The notes beneath the pieces are model-generated. The model made no database searches, had not been told where the DNA came from, and saw nothing but the letters and a program-made list of their open reading frames with translations. The translations under genes were made by a program, and so were the position numbers. Positions 18,313-26,719 of a stretch of DNA of 64,000 nt are shown in pieces. This stretch comes from JAKFWI01 sp031398975 (GTDB lineage Bacteria; Pseudomonadota; Alphaproteobacteria; Caulobacterales; Aquidulcibacteraceae). The stretch is from positions 28,830-92,829 of the forward strand of contig JANNOI010000049.1 of assembly GCA_031398975.1 (NCBI GenBank), written 5' to 3'. Within the stretch, counting starts at the first letter, position 1. Every line of letters starts with the position of its first letter.

Positions 18313-19080
18313 TCATAGGAGCGCGATGGCGGAAAGGTTGCGCCCGTAATCGGGCGCCCCCTCCCGCTGCGCGCGGCGATAGGAGAAGAAATCCTCCTCC
18401 GCGGTGAAAGTGTCCCGCCCCAGCACTTCCACGGCGCCGATTCCCGCGGCGCGCAGGCGCGCGCTGCAAAAGCCGGGCAGGTCGAAATGGGGCCGATCCG
18501 AGCCGCCGGGCCGGAAGAAGCGCGCGTTCGAGGTGTCGGCCGCGCGGAACGCGGCTTCGAAGTCGGGGCCGACTTCGTAGCTTTCAGGGCCGATGGAGGG
18601 CCCGATCGCGGCCACGATCCGCGCGCGGACGCCCCCGGCCCGCTCCATCGCCGCCACCGTTTCCTCCAGCACCCCGGCCAGCGCCCCGCGCCAGCCCGCA
18701 TGCGCACACCCGATCACCCGCGCGTGCGGTTCGGCCAGCAGAACCGGCGCGCAATCGGCTGAAAGCGCCGCCAGCGCCAGGCCCGGCGCGGTGGTGACCA
18801 GCGCGTCCGCATCCGGGCGGGCCGCCGGAGGCGCTGCGATGAACGCCGCGCGGGAGGAATGCGTCTGGTGGGCGCTCACCAGTCGCTCGGGCGTCACCGT
18901 GAGCGCGGTCGCGATGCGGGCGCGATTGACCGCCACCTTTTCGGGATCGTCCCGCGATCCGGGGCCGGCGTTGAGACTGGCGTAAATTCCGCCAGACACC
19001 CCGCCGCGGCGCCCAAAAAACCCATGCGCGATACCAGGTATCTCGGAAAGGCGCGCAGAACGCGCGGACGGCGGAATCAT
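18313..19080 (-). CDS. pgeF: polyphenol oxidase/laccase-domain protein PgeF (YfiH family)
   Basis: A 255-residue DUF152/YfiH protein. Members act as purine nucleoside phosphorylase/adenosine deaminase-like enzymes, and E. coli PgeF corrects peptidoglycan stem peptides. Family motifs seen: HGFFGRRGGVSGGIYASLN, VSAHQTHS, DCAPVLLAEP, IGCAHAGWRGALAGV (metal-binding Cys and His) and the C-terminal FFSYRRAQREG. Start at 19080 is preferred to 19143 because the conserved domain follows closely. Confidence 0.92.
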   Translation of the reverse strand: MIPPSARSARLSEIPGIAHGFFGRRGGVSGGIYASLNAGPGSRDDPEKVAVNRARIATALTVTPERLVSAHQTHSSRAAFIAAPPAARPDADALVTTAPGLALAALSADCAPVLLAEPHARVIGCAHAGWRGALAGVLEETVAAMERAGGVRARIVAAIGPSIGPESYEVGPDFEAAFRAADTSNARFFRPGGSDRPHFDLPGFCSARLRAAGIGAVEVLGRDTFTAEEDFFSYRRAQREGAPDYGRNLSAIALL

Positions 19081-19279
19081 GGCTAGCACTCCCGCTTGTC
19101 TCGTACCATAAGCGTTGCGTTGCACAGCACGTGCGGACATCAAGCAGTCTTCGCCGGCGCCAGGCCGGCGTGCTTTTTGCGGGGGGCGGATGTGTCAAAG
19201 GGAGGGGCGCCGGTAACGCAGGCATAATGCGAGGGCGTGTCGGTTCGTTGCGAAGTTAGCGGGCGGGCGGCGGATAGCC

Positions 19280-20788
19280 GTGCGCCTCAGCCTGAGGCTT
19301 GAACTGGTGCTAACGGCTTTGACGTCCGGTTTCCGCGCGAAACCCGTTTACGATGTCGCCATCGTCGGCGCGGGCGCCGCCGGCATTACGCTCGCGACCA
19401 CCCTGGCTGCGCAAGGGCGCTCCGTATTCCTGGCAGAGGGCGGGGGGCTTGAGTACAGCGCCCGGTCCCAGGCGCTTTACGAGGGCGCGGTCGAGGGCGA
19501 TGCCTACCATCCCCTGTCGCTGATCCGGCTGCGCTATTTCGGCGGCACCACCAACCATTGGGGCGGCGTCTGCCGCCAATTGGAAACCTACGATTTCGAG
19601 CCGAAGGCCGGCAATCCGGACACCGGCTGGCCGATCCGCCGCAAGGATCTGGATCCGTTCGCCGCCGCGGCGCGGGCGATGCTCGGCATCGGGCCCTTCC
19701 CCGCTGATGTGATGCTGCCGCACACCGACCGCTTGGCCCAGACGTCCTGGATCTGGTCCGATCCGATGCGCTTCGGCCTGCGCTACCGCCGGACTTTGGC
19801 GGACGCCGCCAATGTCGACGTGCTGACGAACTGCAATCTGGTCGGCTTCCAGTATCGCGACGATCACGTGCAGGCGCTGCGCGTGCGCAATTGGGACGGC
19901 GTGGAACGCCTCATTTCGGCGCGGGCCTGCGTGCTCGCGTGCGGGGCGATGGAGAATGCGCGCGTGCTGCTGCTCGCCAACGCCGAATATCGCGGCGCGC
20001 TGGGCGATCAGGGCGGCGCGGTGGGGCGGTATTGGGCCGATCACCCCTTGTCCAACGCAGGCGCGTTCGTGGCGCTGAAGCCGGACCGCTTCCGCCCCGA
20101 CGTGAGCGGCCACGAGGTCGTCTGGCGCCCGACCCGCAAAGTGCTGGAAAGCGACAGGACGCTGAACGCCTGCGTGCGGTTGTGGCCGTCCGACGCCGCG
20201 CCCCGCCAATTCCTGAAAGACCTGCTGTGCGCCGCCCCGGCCCTGCTGGACACGGTGGAGCAGGCGCTGGGACGGCGGCTTTACTGCGCGCTGGCCGGCA
20301 TGGAAGTGCAATGGGAGCAATCGCCGACGCCGAGCAACCGGCTGACGCTCCACCCGACGCTGCGCGACGAATTCGGCCAGCAGCGCCTGCTGCTGAAATC
20401 GCGGCGCACCCCGCTCGACCGGCGCACTGCGCAGGTGGCGGTGCGGGAGGTCGCCCGCTATCTGGCGCAGCAGAATAGCGGCCGGGTCAAGCTCGACGAT
20501 TGGATCCTGCGCGACAGCGCGCCCTATCCCGGCCAGCCGATCTCGACCATGCACCCGATGGGGGGAACCCGCATGTCGGAAACCCCCGCCCGCGGCGTGG
20601 TGGACCGCGATTGCAAGGTGTTCGGAGTTAAAAACCTCTATGTCGCCGGCGCCAGCGTCTTCCCGTCCGGGGGCTTCGCGAACCCGACCTATACGATCGT
20701 GCAATTGGCGGTCCGCCTCGCCCACCACCTGAACGCGCGCCTGCAGGCGGCGCCGGTCGTCAGCGCGGCGTTCACCCGGCCGGGCTGA
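19280..20788 (+). CDS. GMC-type FAD oxidoreductase
   Basis: A 502-residue flavoprotein. The FAD-binding motif VAIVGAGAAGITLATTLAA is near residues 27-45; FGGTTNHWGGVCRQL and the C-terminal HPMGGTRM, then NLYVAGASVFPSGGFANPTYT match GMC/glucose-fructose-type oxidoreductases of sugar or alcohol substrates. Start is GTG at 19280; in-frame alternatives are not better. It is convergent with galE (17-bp overlap) and so lies among sugar genes, but the substrate is unknown. Confidence 0.8.
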   Translation: MRLSLRLELVLTALTSGFRAKPVYDVAIVGAGAAGITLATTLAAQGRSVFLAEGGGLEYSARSQALYEGAVEGDAYHPLSLIRLRYFGGTTNHWGGVCRQLETYDFEPKAGNPDTGWPIRRKDLDPFAAAARAMLGIGPFPADVMLPHTDRLAQTSWIWSDPMRFGLRYRRTLADAANVDVLTNCNLVGFQYRDDHVQALRVRNWDGVERLISARACVLACGAMENARVLLLANAEYRGALGDQGGAVGRYWADHPLSNAGAFVALKPDRFRPDVSGHEVVWRPTRKVLESDRTLNACVRLWPSDAAPRQFLKDLLCAAPALLDTVEQALGRRLYCALAGMEVQWEQSPTPSNRLTLHPTLRDEFGQQRLLLKSRRTPLDRRTAQVAVREVARYLAQQNSGRVKLDDWILRDSAPYPGQPISTMHPMGGTRMSETPARGVVDRDCKVFGVKNLYVAGASVFPSGGFANPTYTIVQLAVRLAHHLNARLQAAPVVSAAFTRPG

Positions 20789-21800
20789 GGGAGGCCTGAG
20801 CCCCGGGGGCGGGGAACAGGGCGGGCTCGATCTCGCTGTGCCAGCGCCAGGCGTCCGCGATGATCTGGCCGATGCTGCGCGTGGGCCGCCAGCCGAGCGT
20901 GCGCGCGGCCTTTGAGGCGTCCGCCACCAGAGCGGGGGCGTCCCCCGGCCGGCGCGGGGCGAGCGCGGCGGGCACGGCCCGCCCCGTCGCCGTCTCGATC
21001 GCGGCGAGCAATTCCTTTACCGTCACCCCCTGGCCGGTGCCCAGATTGAAGGCGTCTCCGGGCGCGCCCGCCAGCAGGCGGGCGAGCGCGGCGCGGTGGG
21101 CGTCCGCAAGATCGAGCACGTGCACGTAATCGCGCACGCAGGTGCCGTCGCGGGTGTCGTAATCGTCGCCGAAGATGGAAAAGCCCGGCCGGCGGCCCAG
21201 GAGCGGAAACAGCGCCAGTGGGATCGCGTGGGTCTCGGGATCGTGCCGCTCGCCCAAGCCCGCCTCGGGCGCGGCGCCGGCGGCGTTGAAATAGCGCAGC
21301 AAAGCCGCGCGCAGCCCGTACGCCGCGCTGAAATCGAGGATCGCCCGCTCCGCCGCCAGCTTGGTCCAGCCATAGGGGGAGAGCGGCCATTGCGGATGGG
21401 CCTCGTCCATCGCGATGGCGCGCGGGGCGCCATAGGTGGCGCAAGTGGAGGAGAAGACCAGCGCCTTGACCCCATGGGCGCGCATAGTCTCCAGCACGGT
21501 AAGGACGCCGCGGACGTTGACGTCATAGAACGCCGCCGGCTCCCGCACCGAGACGCCCACCTCGATCAGGGCCGCGAAATGCATCACCGCGGCGGGCTTG
21601 TGGGCGGAAAACACCGCGTCCAGCCGGGCGCGGTCGCGGATGTCGCCCTGCTCGAACGCGCCGAAGCGGGCGAACGCCCGGTGGCCGTTGGAGAGATCGT
21701 CGTACACCACCACCCGGTAGCCGGCCTCGGCCAGCGTCATGGCGGCGTGGCTCCCCACATAGCCCGCCCCCCCGGTCACCAGCACTGTTTCCCCTGTCAT
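20772..21800 (-). CDS. galE: UDP-glucose 4-epimerase
   Basis: A 342-residue extended SDR that interconverts UDP-glucose and UDP-galactose for surface polysaccharides. NAD motif VTGGAGYVGSHAAMTL near residues 7-22, Ser in SSTCATYG and YGWTK (the YxxxK pair), then FNAAGA and RDYVHVLDLADAH, all GalE-typical. Diverges from kdsD across 97 bp, and overlaps the convergent oxidoreductase gene by 17 bp. Confidence 0.93.
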   Translation of the reverse strand: MTGETVLVTGGAGYVGSHAAMTLAEAGYRVVVYDDLSNGHRAFARFGAFEQGDIRDRARLDAVFSAHKPAAVMHFAALIEVGVSVREPAAFYDVNVRGVLTVLETMRAHGVKALVFSSTCATYGAPRAIAMDEAHPQWPLSPYGWTKLAAERAILDFSAAYGLRAALLRYFNAAGAAPEAGLGERHDPETHAIPLALFPLLGRRPGFSIFGDDYDTRDGTCVRDYVHVLDLADAHRAALARLLAGAPGDAFNLGTGQGVTVKELLAAIETATGRAVPAALAPRRPGDAPALVADASKAARTLGWRPTRSIGQIIADAWRWHSEIEPALFPAPGAQASLSPAG

Positions 21801-21897
21801 CCCGGCCCCCTACACCCTGTCTTACGGACCGCTTCTGATGGAAAACCGGGTAGCATTATGACCGGAGCGGCGCGAAAGGGGCGAGCTAGGATTACGC

Positions 21898-22881
21898 ATG
21901 GCCGACGAAAAAGGTTCTGCACGCGAAACGATCGCCGCCGGGCGCGCCGCGATCGAGGCGGAGGCCGAGGCGCTGCACGCGCTGGCGGCGGCGCTGGAGG
22001 GGCCTCTGGGCGCCGCATTCGCCCGCGCCACGGCCACGCTGGCGCGCGCGCGGGGGCGGGTGATCGTCACCGGGATGGGCAAGTCCGGCCATATCGCCCG
22101 CAAGATCGCGGCGACCCTTTCCTCCACCGGCCGGCCCGCGCTGTTCGTCCATCCCGCCGAGGCGAGCCATGGCGATTTGGGCATGATCACGCCGGAGGAT
22201 TGCGTGCTCGCCTTGTCCCGCAGCGGGGAAAGCGCGGAGCTCTCCGACATCCTGCACCATTGCCGGCGGCTGAAAATCCCGCTGATCGCCATCACGTTCG
22301 GGACCCTGAGCACGCTGGCCAAGGCGGCCGACATCGTGCTCGCCCTGCCTGATCGGGGGGAAGCGAGCGAGGCGGCCCCCGCGCCCACCATCTCCACCAC
22401 GATGAGCCTCGCCATCGGCGACGCGCTGGCGATCGCGCTCTTGGGCGCGGCGGGCTTCACCGCCCGCGATTTCCGGGCCATCCATCCGGGCGGCAAGCTC
22501 GGGGCGTTGCTGAAGCATGTGCGCGACATCATGCGGACGGGCGAGGCCATGCCGCTCGCGCCCCCGGACCTGCCGGTCCCCGACATGCTTTCGCTGATGA
22601 GCGAGCGAGGCCTGGGCGTGGTGGGCGTGGTGGAGGAGGGGCTCCTGATCGGGGTGGTGACCGACGGGGATCTGCGCCGGCGCCTGCGGGCCGAGAGCTT
22701 CACTGACGTCGCCCGCGCTTTGATGAGCCTCAATCCCAAAACGATCTCCCCGGACGCCTCCCTCGCCGACGCGCTGACGCTGCTCAACGAGGCCAAGATC
22801 ACGATGGTCTTCGCGGTTGAACAGGGGCGGCCCGTGGGCGTCGTGCATCTGCACGATCTGCTCGCCGCCGGGGTGCGCTGA
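21898..22881 (+). CDS. kdsD: arabinose-5-phosphate isomerase, KdsD/KpsF family
   Basis: A 327-residue enzyme giving arabinose 5-phosphate for Kdo, hence lipopolysaccharide. SIS domain (residues about 40-180) with VIVTGMGKSGHIARKIAATLSS and ALSRSGESAEL, followed by two CBS domains with GVVGVVEEGLLIGVVTDGDLRRRL. Length is that of the family. With galE it supports a surface polysaccharide role for this stretch. Confidence 0.93.
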   Translation: MADEKGSARETIAAGRAAIEAEAEALHALAAALEGPLGAAFARATATLARARGRVIVTGMGKSGHIARKIAATLSSTGRPALFVHPAEASHGDLGMITPEDCVLALSRSGESAELSDILHHCRRLKIPLIAITFGTLSTLAKAADIVLALPDRGEASEAAPAPTISTTMSLAIGDALAIALLGAAGFTARDFRAIHPGGKLGALLKHVRDIMRTGEAMPLAPPDLPVPDMLSLMSERGLGVVGVVEEGLLIGVVTDGDLRRRLRAESFTDVARALMSLNPKTISPDASLADALTLLNEAKITMVFAVEQGRPVGVVHLHDLLAAGVR

Positions 22882-22994
22882 GGTTTTGCCGGGCGCCATA
22901 ACCGGGGTTAACTTTCCCCCTAAACGGGAACGCCGGCGGGAACGGGAAGAGCGTACGCGCGGTTGAAGGGCACACTTCCAGGGTCGGAGGGTGC

Positions 22995-23771
22995 ATGTCT
23001 ATCGCACTATCGCCCCGGGGCGCGGCGGCCGAATTCGCGCAGTTTCGCGCTTTCCTGTTCATCGCCGGGCTGGCCGGAGGCTGCGCCTACATCGCCGCGC
23101 ACGAGCGCGCGCGCGCGCCCGTCGCGGCGGCCAGCGAGGCCCGCGCGCCTGCCCGCCCGGAGGCGTCTGCGCGCGACAAGGCCCTGGCCGGCGTGCGGGG
23201 GGAATTGCAGGCGATCGAGCGCGGCATCGATCTGCGGGCGCTGCACGCCGATAAAGACACGGCGCGGCTGGGCGCCGGCCTGTTCAGCGCGTGGCGGGGG
23301 CTGCTCGCGAACGCCCATACCTACGCCCTGCTCCCGGAGGAGGCGGGCGCGGTGGCGGCTTTCGCCCGCGCGGTCGATCGCCTGGAAGACGAACACATGC
23401 CCGTTTTTCGCCGCCGCTATTGTGCGGACATGAGCCGCATGCTCGCCCCCGCGGGCCTCGCCTGCCGCACCGGGGGAGAGCAGGCGGAGCGCATCGTGTT
23501 CACCGGCGCGGTGCTGGCCTCGGCGGAAGCGCGCAAGGCGCTGGAGCGGCGCATGACCGCAGACCGCGCCCTGCTGGGCTATCGCGCGGCAGTGTTTGAA
23601 GCGGGGGCGACGCCGCCCCCGCCGCCGCCCGCGCCGGTTCCTGAGGATAGCGATCCTGTTCCCGAGAGCCGCGTTCCCGAGAAGGGCGGGGACCCGCCCG
23701 CGCCTGTGCTGGCGACCGCCGCGCAGGCCTTGCCGGCGGAGCAAAGTCTCGCGCCCGCGCAAACCTACTGA
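22995..23771 (+). CDS. uncharacterised exported protein
   Basis: A 258-residue protein with an N-terminal hydrophobic segment (FLFIAGLAGGCAYIAA, about residues 19-34) that is either a signal or a TM anchor, an Ala-rich middle, two cysteines (CADMS and ACRTGG) that could form a periplasmic disulfide, and a Pro-rich tail. No family recognised. A frame of almost equal length on the opposite strand is Arg-rich and rejected. A GGAGG precedes the ATG at 22995. It ends before a strong hairpin. Confidence 0.6.
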   Translation: MSIALSPRGAAAEFAQFRAFLFIAGLAGGCAYIAAHERARAPVAAASEARAPARPEASARDKALAGVRGELQAIERGIDLRALHADKDTARLGAGLFSAWRGLLANAHTYALLPEEAGAVAAFARAVDRLEDEHMPVFRRRYCADMSRMLAPAGLACRTGGEQAERIVFTGAVLASAEARKALERRMTADRALLGYRAAVFEAGATPPPPPPAPVPEDSDPVPESRVPEKGGDPPAPVLATAAQALPAEQSLAPAQTY

Positions 23772-23778
23772 CACGCAA

Positions 23779-23809
23779 AAGCGGCGCGCCGATCGCCAGC
23801 GCGCCGCTT
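23779..23809. terminator. bidirectional hairpin terminator between convergent genes
   Basis: Perfect 11-bp stem AAGCGGCGCGC (23779-23789) and GCGCGCCGCTT (23799-23809) with a 9-base loop. Read on the minus strand, the stem runs into TTTT, giving a good intrinsic terminator for the hsp20 transcript; on the plus strand it follows the exported-protein gene directly. Confidence 0.75.
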
Positions 23810-23872
23810 CCGGGATCTGACAGAAGTTAGACTTGCTTACCGATGTGATCGCTCACCCGGGAGCGGCCGGAC

Positions 23873-24340
23873 TCAAGCGGCTTCGACCACTCTCGCCTTC
23901 GGCTTTTCCGCGGCGACGGCGCCGGCGCCGATGGTGATCTTGCGGGGCCGCAGCGTCTCGGGCAGCTCCCGCACGAGGTCGATCGTCAGCAAGCCGTTTT
24001 GCAGCACCGCACCGGTCACGCGCACATGGTCAGCGAGGCTAAAGCGGCGCTCGAACCCACGCTCGGCGATGCCGCGATGCAGATATTGGCGCTGCTCCTC
24101 GCCCGGCTGCTTGCGGCCGGAGACGGTAAGCACGCCTTCCTTGAACTCGATATCGAGATCAGCGTCGGTGAAGCCCGCGACTGCAAGCTCGATGCGGAAC
24201 GCGTCTTCGCCCAGGCGCTCGATGTTGAAAGGCGGGTAGCCGGGCCCGGCGTCGAGGCGCATCGCCTGGTCGATCAGGGTGTTGATGCGGTCAAACCCGA
24301 CGAGGGTGCGGTACAGGGGGGAAAGATCTACGCTGCTCAT
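23873..24340 (-). CDS. hsp20: small heat shock protein, Hsp20/IbpA family
   Basis: A 155-residue alpha-crystallin-domain chaperone. The domain runs from about residue 38 (PPFNIERLGEDAFRIELAVAGF) to the I-x-I-type C-terminal strand (RPRKITIG), with GVLTVSGRK and the FERRFSLADHV strand of IbpA-like proteins. Small HSPs bind unfolding proteins. Start ATG 24340 follows AGGAGGA. Expression is very probably heat-induced: the leader contains a ROSE thermometer and a sigma32-like promoter, described separately. No tandem hsp20 copy is seen in the window. Confidence 0.95.
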   Translation of the reverse strand: MSSVDLSPLYRTLVGFDRINTLIDQAMRLDAGPGYPPFNIERLGEDAFRIELAVAGFTDADLDIEFKEGVLTVSGRKQPGEEQRQYLHRGIAERGFERRFSLADHVRVTGAVLQNGLLTIDLVRELPETLRPRKITIGAGAVAAEKPKARVVEAA

Positions 24341-24443
24341 CTCATGTCCTCCTAAGCGACATCAAACGCCCCGGATCAGCCGGGGACGGAACGGAGAGGG
24401 CCCCTTGCGGCGGCTCTCTCATGCGGCCCTCAACGGCGCCGCA
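24341..24443 (-). promoter_or_regulatory. ROSE-type RNA thermometer, 5' leader of hsp20
   Basis: On the minus strand the hsp20 leader folds into four hairpins in series. From the 5' end: TGCGGC/GCCGCA (24422-24443); GAGAG-GCC/GGC-CTCTC (24394-24420); CCCCGG/CCGGGG (24369-24385); and the last, 24344-24362, AUGUCGCUUAGGAGGACAU. The last has the ROSE signature: UCGCU pairs with AGGA of the Shine-Dalgarno leaving the G bulged, with the tetraloop UAGG and the start codon three bases after the stem. Known ROSE elements open on warming to free the SD. The hairpins were found by eye without energy calculation. Confidence 0.85.
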
Positions 24444-24449
24444 AGCAAG

Positions 24450-24477
24450 ATTTGGGAAGCGCGCGCGGGGGTTCAAG
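24450..24477 (-). promoter_or_regulatory. sigma32-like heat-shock promoter of hsp20
   Basis: Minus strand: CTTGAAC (24471-24477) as -35 and TCCCAAAT (24450-24457) as -10, 13 bases apart, resembles the sigma32 consensus CTTGAA with a CCCCAT-type -10. A start point near 24441-24444 would give a leader of about 100 nt that begins with the first ROSE hairpin. Inferred from sequence only. Confidence 0.6.
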
Positions 24478-24521
24478 CCTGGCGTTTTGACTCTCGCGGC
24501 AGCTGCGGCTACCGCTCCTTT

Positions 24522-25412
24522 ATGGCGCGTTCCTTGTCCAAATGCGTGTCGGCCCTGCTCGTGCTGGCGCTGTGCGCGGCCTGCGCGCCCGAGCAGAAGC
24601 CCGCCCCAGAAGCGCCCGCCGCGGCGCCTGCGCCGGAGGGCTCGCTCGCCTGGGCCGCCGCCGGCGCCTGGCGCCTCGAGCCCGAGCGCGACCGCTGGCG
24701 CCACCCGGTCGAAACCTTGACCTTCTTCGGCATCACCCCGTCCTCGGTGGTGGTGGAGGTGTTTCCCGGTCGCGGCTGGTATACGGCCGTGCTTGCGCCC
24801 TATCTCGGGGCCGGGGGCGGCAAGCTTTACGCCGCCACGTTCGACCCCTTGCGCGCCAGCGACGCGCAGATGGCCACGCTCGCCGAATACAAAGCCCGGT
24901 TCGCGGCCGTGCCGCATGCGGGGGAGGTGATCGCGGTCACGGTGCTTTCGCCCGAGCGGCAGGAGATCGCCCCCGACGGGACGGCCGATCTCGTCCTCGT
25001 GATGCGCAACGTGCACACCCTGATGGCGGAGGGCTTCGCGGAGAAAGCGTTCGCGTCGTTTTACCGGGCGCTGAAGCCGGGCGGCGTGCTGGGGGTGGAG
25101 CAGCACCGCGCGCGCTCCACGGGGCTGCAGGACCCTCAGGCGGGGGCAGGCTATGTGCAGGAAGCCTACGTGAAGCAGCTCGCGGCGGAGGCGGGTTTCG
25201 TGTTCGTCGGGTCCTCCGAGATCAACGCCAACGCCAAGGACACCAAGGACCATCCGTTCGGCGTCTGGACGCTGCCGCCGGTGCTGCGCACCGCGCCCCT
25301 GGGGCTCGCGCCGGACCCCGATTTCGACACGAAGCCCTATGAGGCCATCGGCGAGAGCGACCGGATGACGCTGAAATTCCAGAAGCCCCCCGCCACGCGC
25401 CCCACGCGATGA
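24522..25412 (+). CDS. class I SAM-dependent methyltransferase-like lipoprotein
   Basis: A 296-residue protein with a lipoprotein signal (LVLALCAACAPE, Cys21 or nearby) followed by a methyltransferase fold: motif I-like VVEVFPGRGWYTAVLAPYL and, after it, AATFDP, then VLVMRNVHTLM, YRALKPGGVLGVEQH and a C-terminal Rossmann end with GVWTLPPVLR. Its export signal is odd for an SAM enzyme. Such exported MTase-like lipoproteins occur in related bacteria, with unknown substrate. The ATG at 24522 is chosen because it opens the signal peptide. It overlaps the RNase T2 gene by ATGA. Confidence 0.72.
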   Translation: MARSLSKCVSALLVLALCAACAPEQKPAPEAPAAAPAPEGSLAWAAAGAWRLEPERDRWRHPVETLTFFGITPSSVVVEVFPGRGWYTAVLAPYLGAGGGKLYAATFDPLRASDAQMATLAEYKARFAAVPHAGEVIAVTVLSPERQEIAPDGTADLVLVMRNVHTLMAEGFAEKAFASFYRALKPGGVLGVEQHRARSTGLQDPQAGAGYVQEAYVKQLAAEAGFVFVGSSEINANAKDTKDHPFGVWTLPPVLRTAPLGLAPDPDFDTKPYEAIGESDRMTLKFQKPPATRPTR

Positions 25413-26110
25413 GGCGCGCGGTCCGGGCCCTGGCGCTGGCGGCTGCGGTCTGGGCCGGCTGCTGGGCGGCGCCTGTCCACGCCCAGTCGGGCGCCCCCGC
25501 GCAACGGCGCCCCGACGTGGCCGGCGCGTTCGATTATTACCTCCTCGCTCTGTCCTGGAGCCCAAGCTTCTGCGCCTTGCCCGGCATGGCCGCGCGCGAG
25601 CCGCGCCAGTGCGGGGCCGATAGGCGCTATTCCTTCATCGTCCATGGCCTGTGGCCCCAATATGAGCGCGGCTGGCCGGCCCGCTGCGCCACCACCCAGC
25701 CGCGCGACGTGGCTCCCGCCTTGGTCGCCAAGCAGCTCGATCTGATGCCCTCCCCGAAGCTCGTGGAAAACCAGTGGGACCGCCACGGCGTGTGCTCCGG
25801 CCTCTCCCCGGAGGCCTATTTCAACGAGACGCGGCGCCTGCGCGCCAAGATCGTCATTCCCGCGGCGTTCGTGAACCCTGCCGCGCCCGTGACGCTCACC
25901 CCGGCCGCGGTGCGCGCGGCTTTCGTCAAGGCCAATCCGGGGCTCCCGCCCACCGGCCTGGTGCTGAGCTGCGAGCGCACGCGCCTGCGGGAGGTGCGGG
26001 TGTGCTTCACGCGCGCGGGCGCGGTGCGCGCCTGCGGCGCCTCGGTGCGGGACCGGTGCGAGGCGCCCAAGGTGACGCTGCCACCGGTGCGCCCGGCCGG
26101 CCCCGCATGA
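25409..26110 (+). CDS. ribonuclease T2 family protein, exported
   Basis: A 233-residue RNase T2-family protein with a Sec signal ending near AQSG and a mature part with the two catalytic blocks FIVHGLWPQ (CAS-1) and ENQWDRHGVCSG (CAS-2). Several Cys residues suggest disulfides and a periplasmic or secreted location. T2 enzymes cut single-stranded RNA by 2',3'-cyclic phosphate. CAS-2 normally reads HEWxKHGTC; here the Glu position is Gln and Lys is Arg, so activity may be reduced. Coupled to its neighbours by ATGA overlaps. Confidence 0.85.
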   Translation: MRRAVRALALAAAVWAGCWAAPVHAQSGAPAQRRPDVAGAFDYYLLALSWSPSFCALPGMAAREPRQCGADRRYSFIVHGLWPQYERGWPARCATTQPRDVAPALVAKQLDLMPSPKLVENQWDRHGVCSGLSPEAYFNETRRLRAKIVIPAAFVNPAAPVTLTPAAVRAAFVKANPGLPPTGLVLSCERTRLREVRVCFTRAGAVRACGASVRDRCEAPKVTLPPVRPAGPA

Positions 26111-26643
26111 GCGCGGAGCGCCCGCTGGTGGTCGATCTCGACGGCGCGCTGGTCCTCGGGGAAACCTCGCTGCAGAGCGCAGCCGAGGCTTTGGCGCGGT
26201 CGCCCTGGGAGGCGGGGCGGGGGCTCGCGGCGCTGGGCCTCGGGCGGGCGGCGGCCAAGCGGCGGTTCGCAGCGCGCGCCTGCCCCGATCCCAAGCGCTT
26301 GCGCTTCCGGCGCGCGCTTGTGGTTTGGCTTGAGGGGCAAGCCCAGGCGGGGCGGGCGCTACATCTGGTAACCGGCGCCGATCAGGCGGTCGCCTCCGCG
26401 GTGGCGGCCCATTTCGGGTGGTTTTCGAGCGCGCGCGGCAGCGACGGGCTGGTCAATCTGAAAGGGCGCCTGAAGCTCGCCTGGCTCGATGCGCGGTTTC
26501 CGGGGGGCTTCGATTATGCGGGCGATGCGCGCGCGGACCGGGTGATCTGGCGGGCGCAGCGGCGGGCGATCCTGGTGGGTCCGGCGGCGGCGTTTTCCGA
26601 GGCGCTGCAACGCGAAGGCGTGGCCATTCTGGCGACGTTTTGA
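26107..26643 (+). CDS. orphan HAD-like domain (as in UbiA-fused prenyltransferases)
   Basis: A 178-residue HAD-fold protein. Nucleophile motif PLVVDLDGALV, LVTGADQAVASAVAAHFGWF and GFDYAGDARADRVIW match the N-terminal HAD domain that many bacterial UbiA-type prenyltransferases carry, but here the prenyltransferase part is absent, with no TM segment and a stop after LATF. It may be a separate gene in this lineage or the remnant of a fusion. Enzymatic activity unknown. It overlaps RNase T2 by ATGA at 26107. Confidence 0.72.
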   Translation: MSAERPLVVDLDGALVLGETSLQSAAEALARSPWEAGRGLAALGLGRAAAKRRFAARACPDPKRLRFRRALVVWLEGQAQAGRALHLVTGADQAVASAVAAHFGWFSSARGSDGLVNLKGRLKLAWLDARFPGGFDYAGDARADRVIWRAQRRAILVGPAAAFSEALQREGVAILATF

Positions 26644-26719
26644 GCCCCCGCGCGCTATCCCCTCCCTTGCGCTTTGCGCGCGCTTCCCCCTCTATGAGCC
26701 GCCATCGAGGAGGAATGCG

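Noticed and set aside
19152..19178. Terminator-like CGCCGG/CCGGCG hairpin followed by TGCTTTTT
   Set aside because: It faces plus-strand transcription but no plus-strand gene lies before it, so its function is unsupported.
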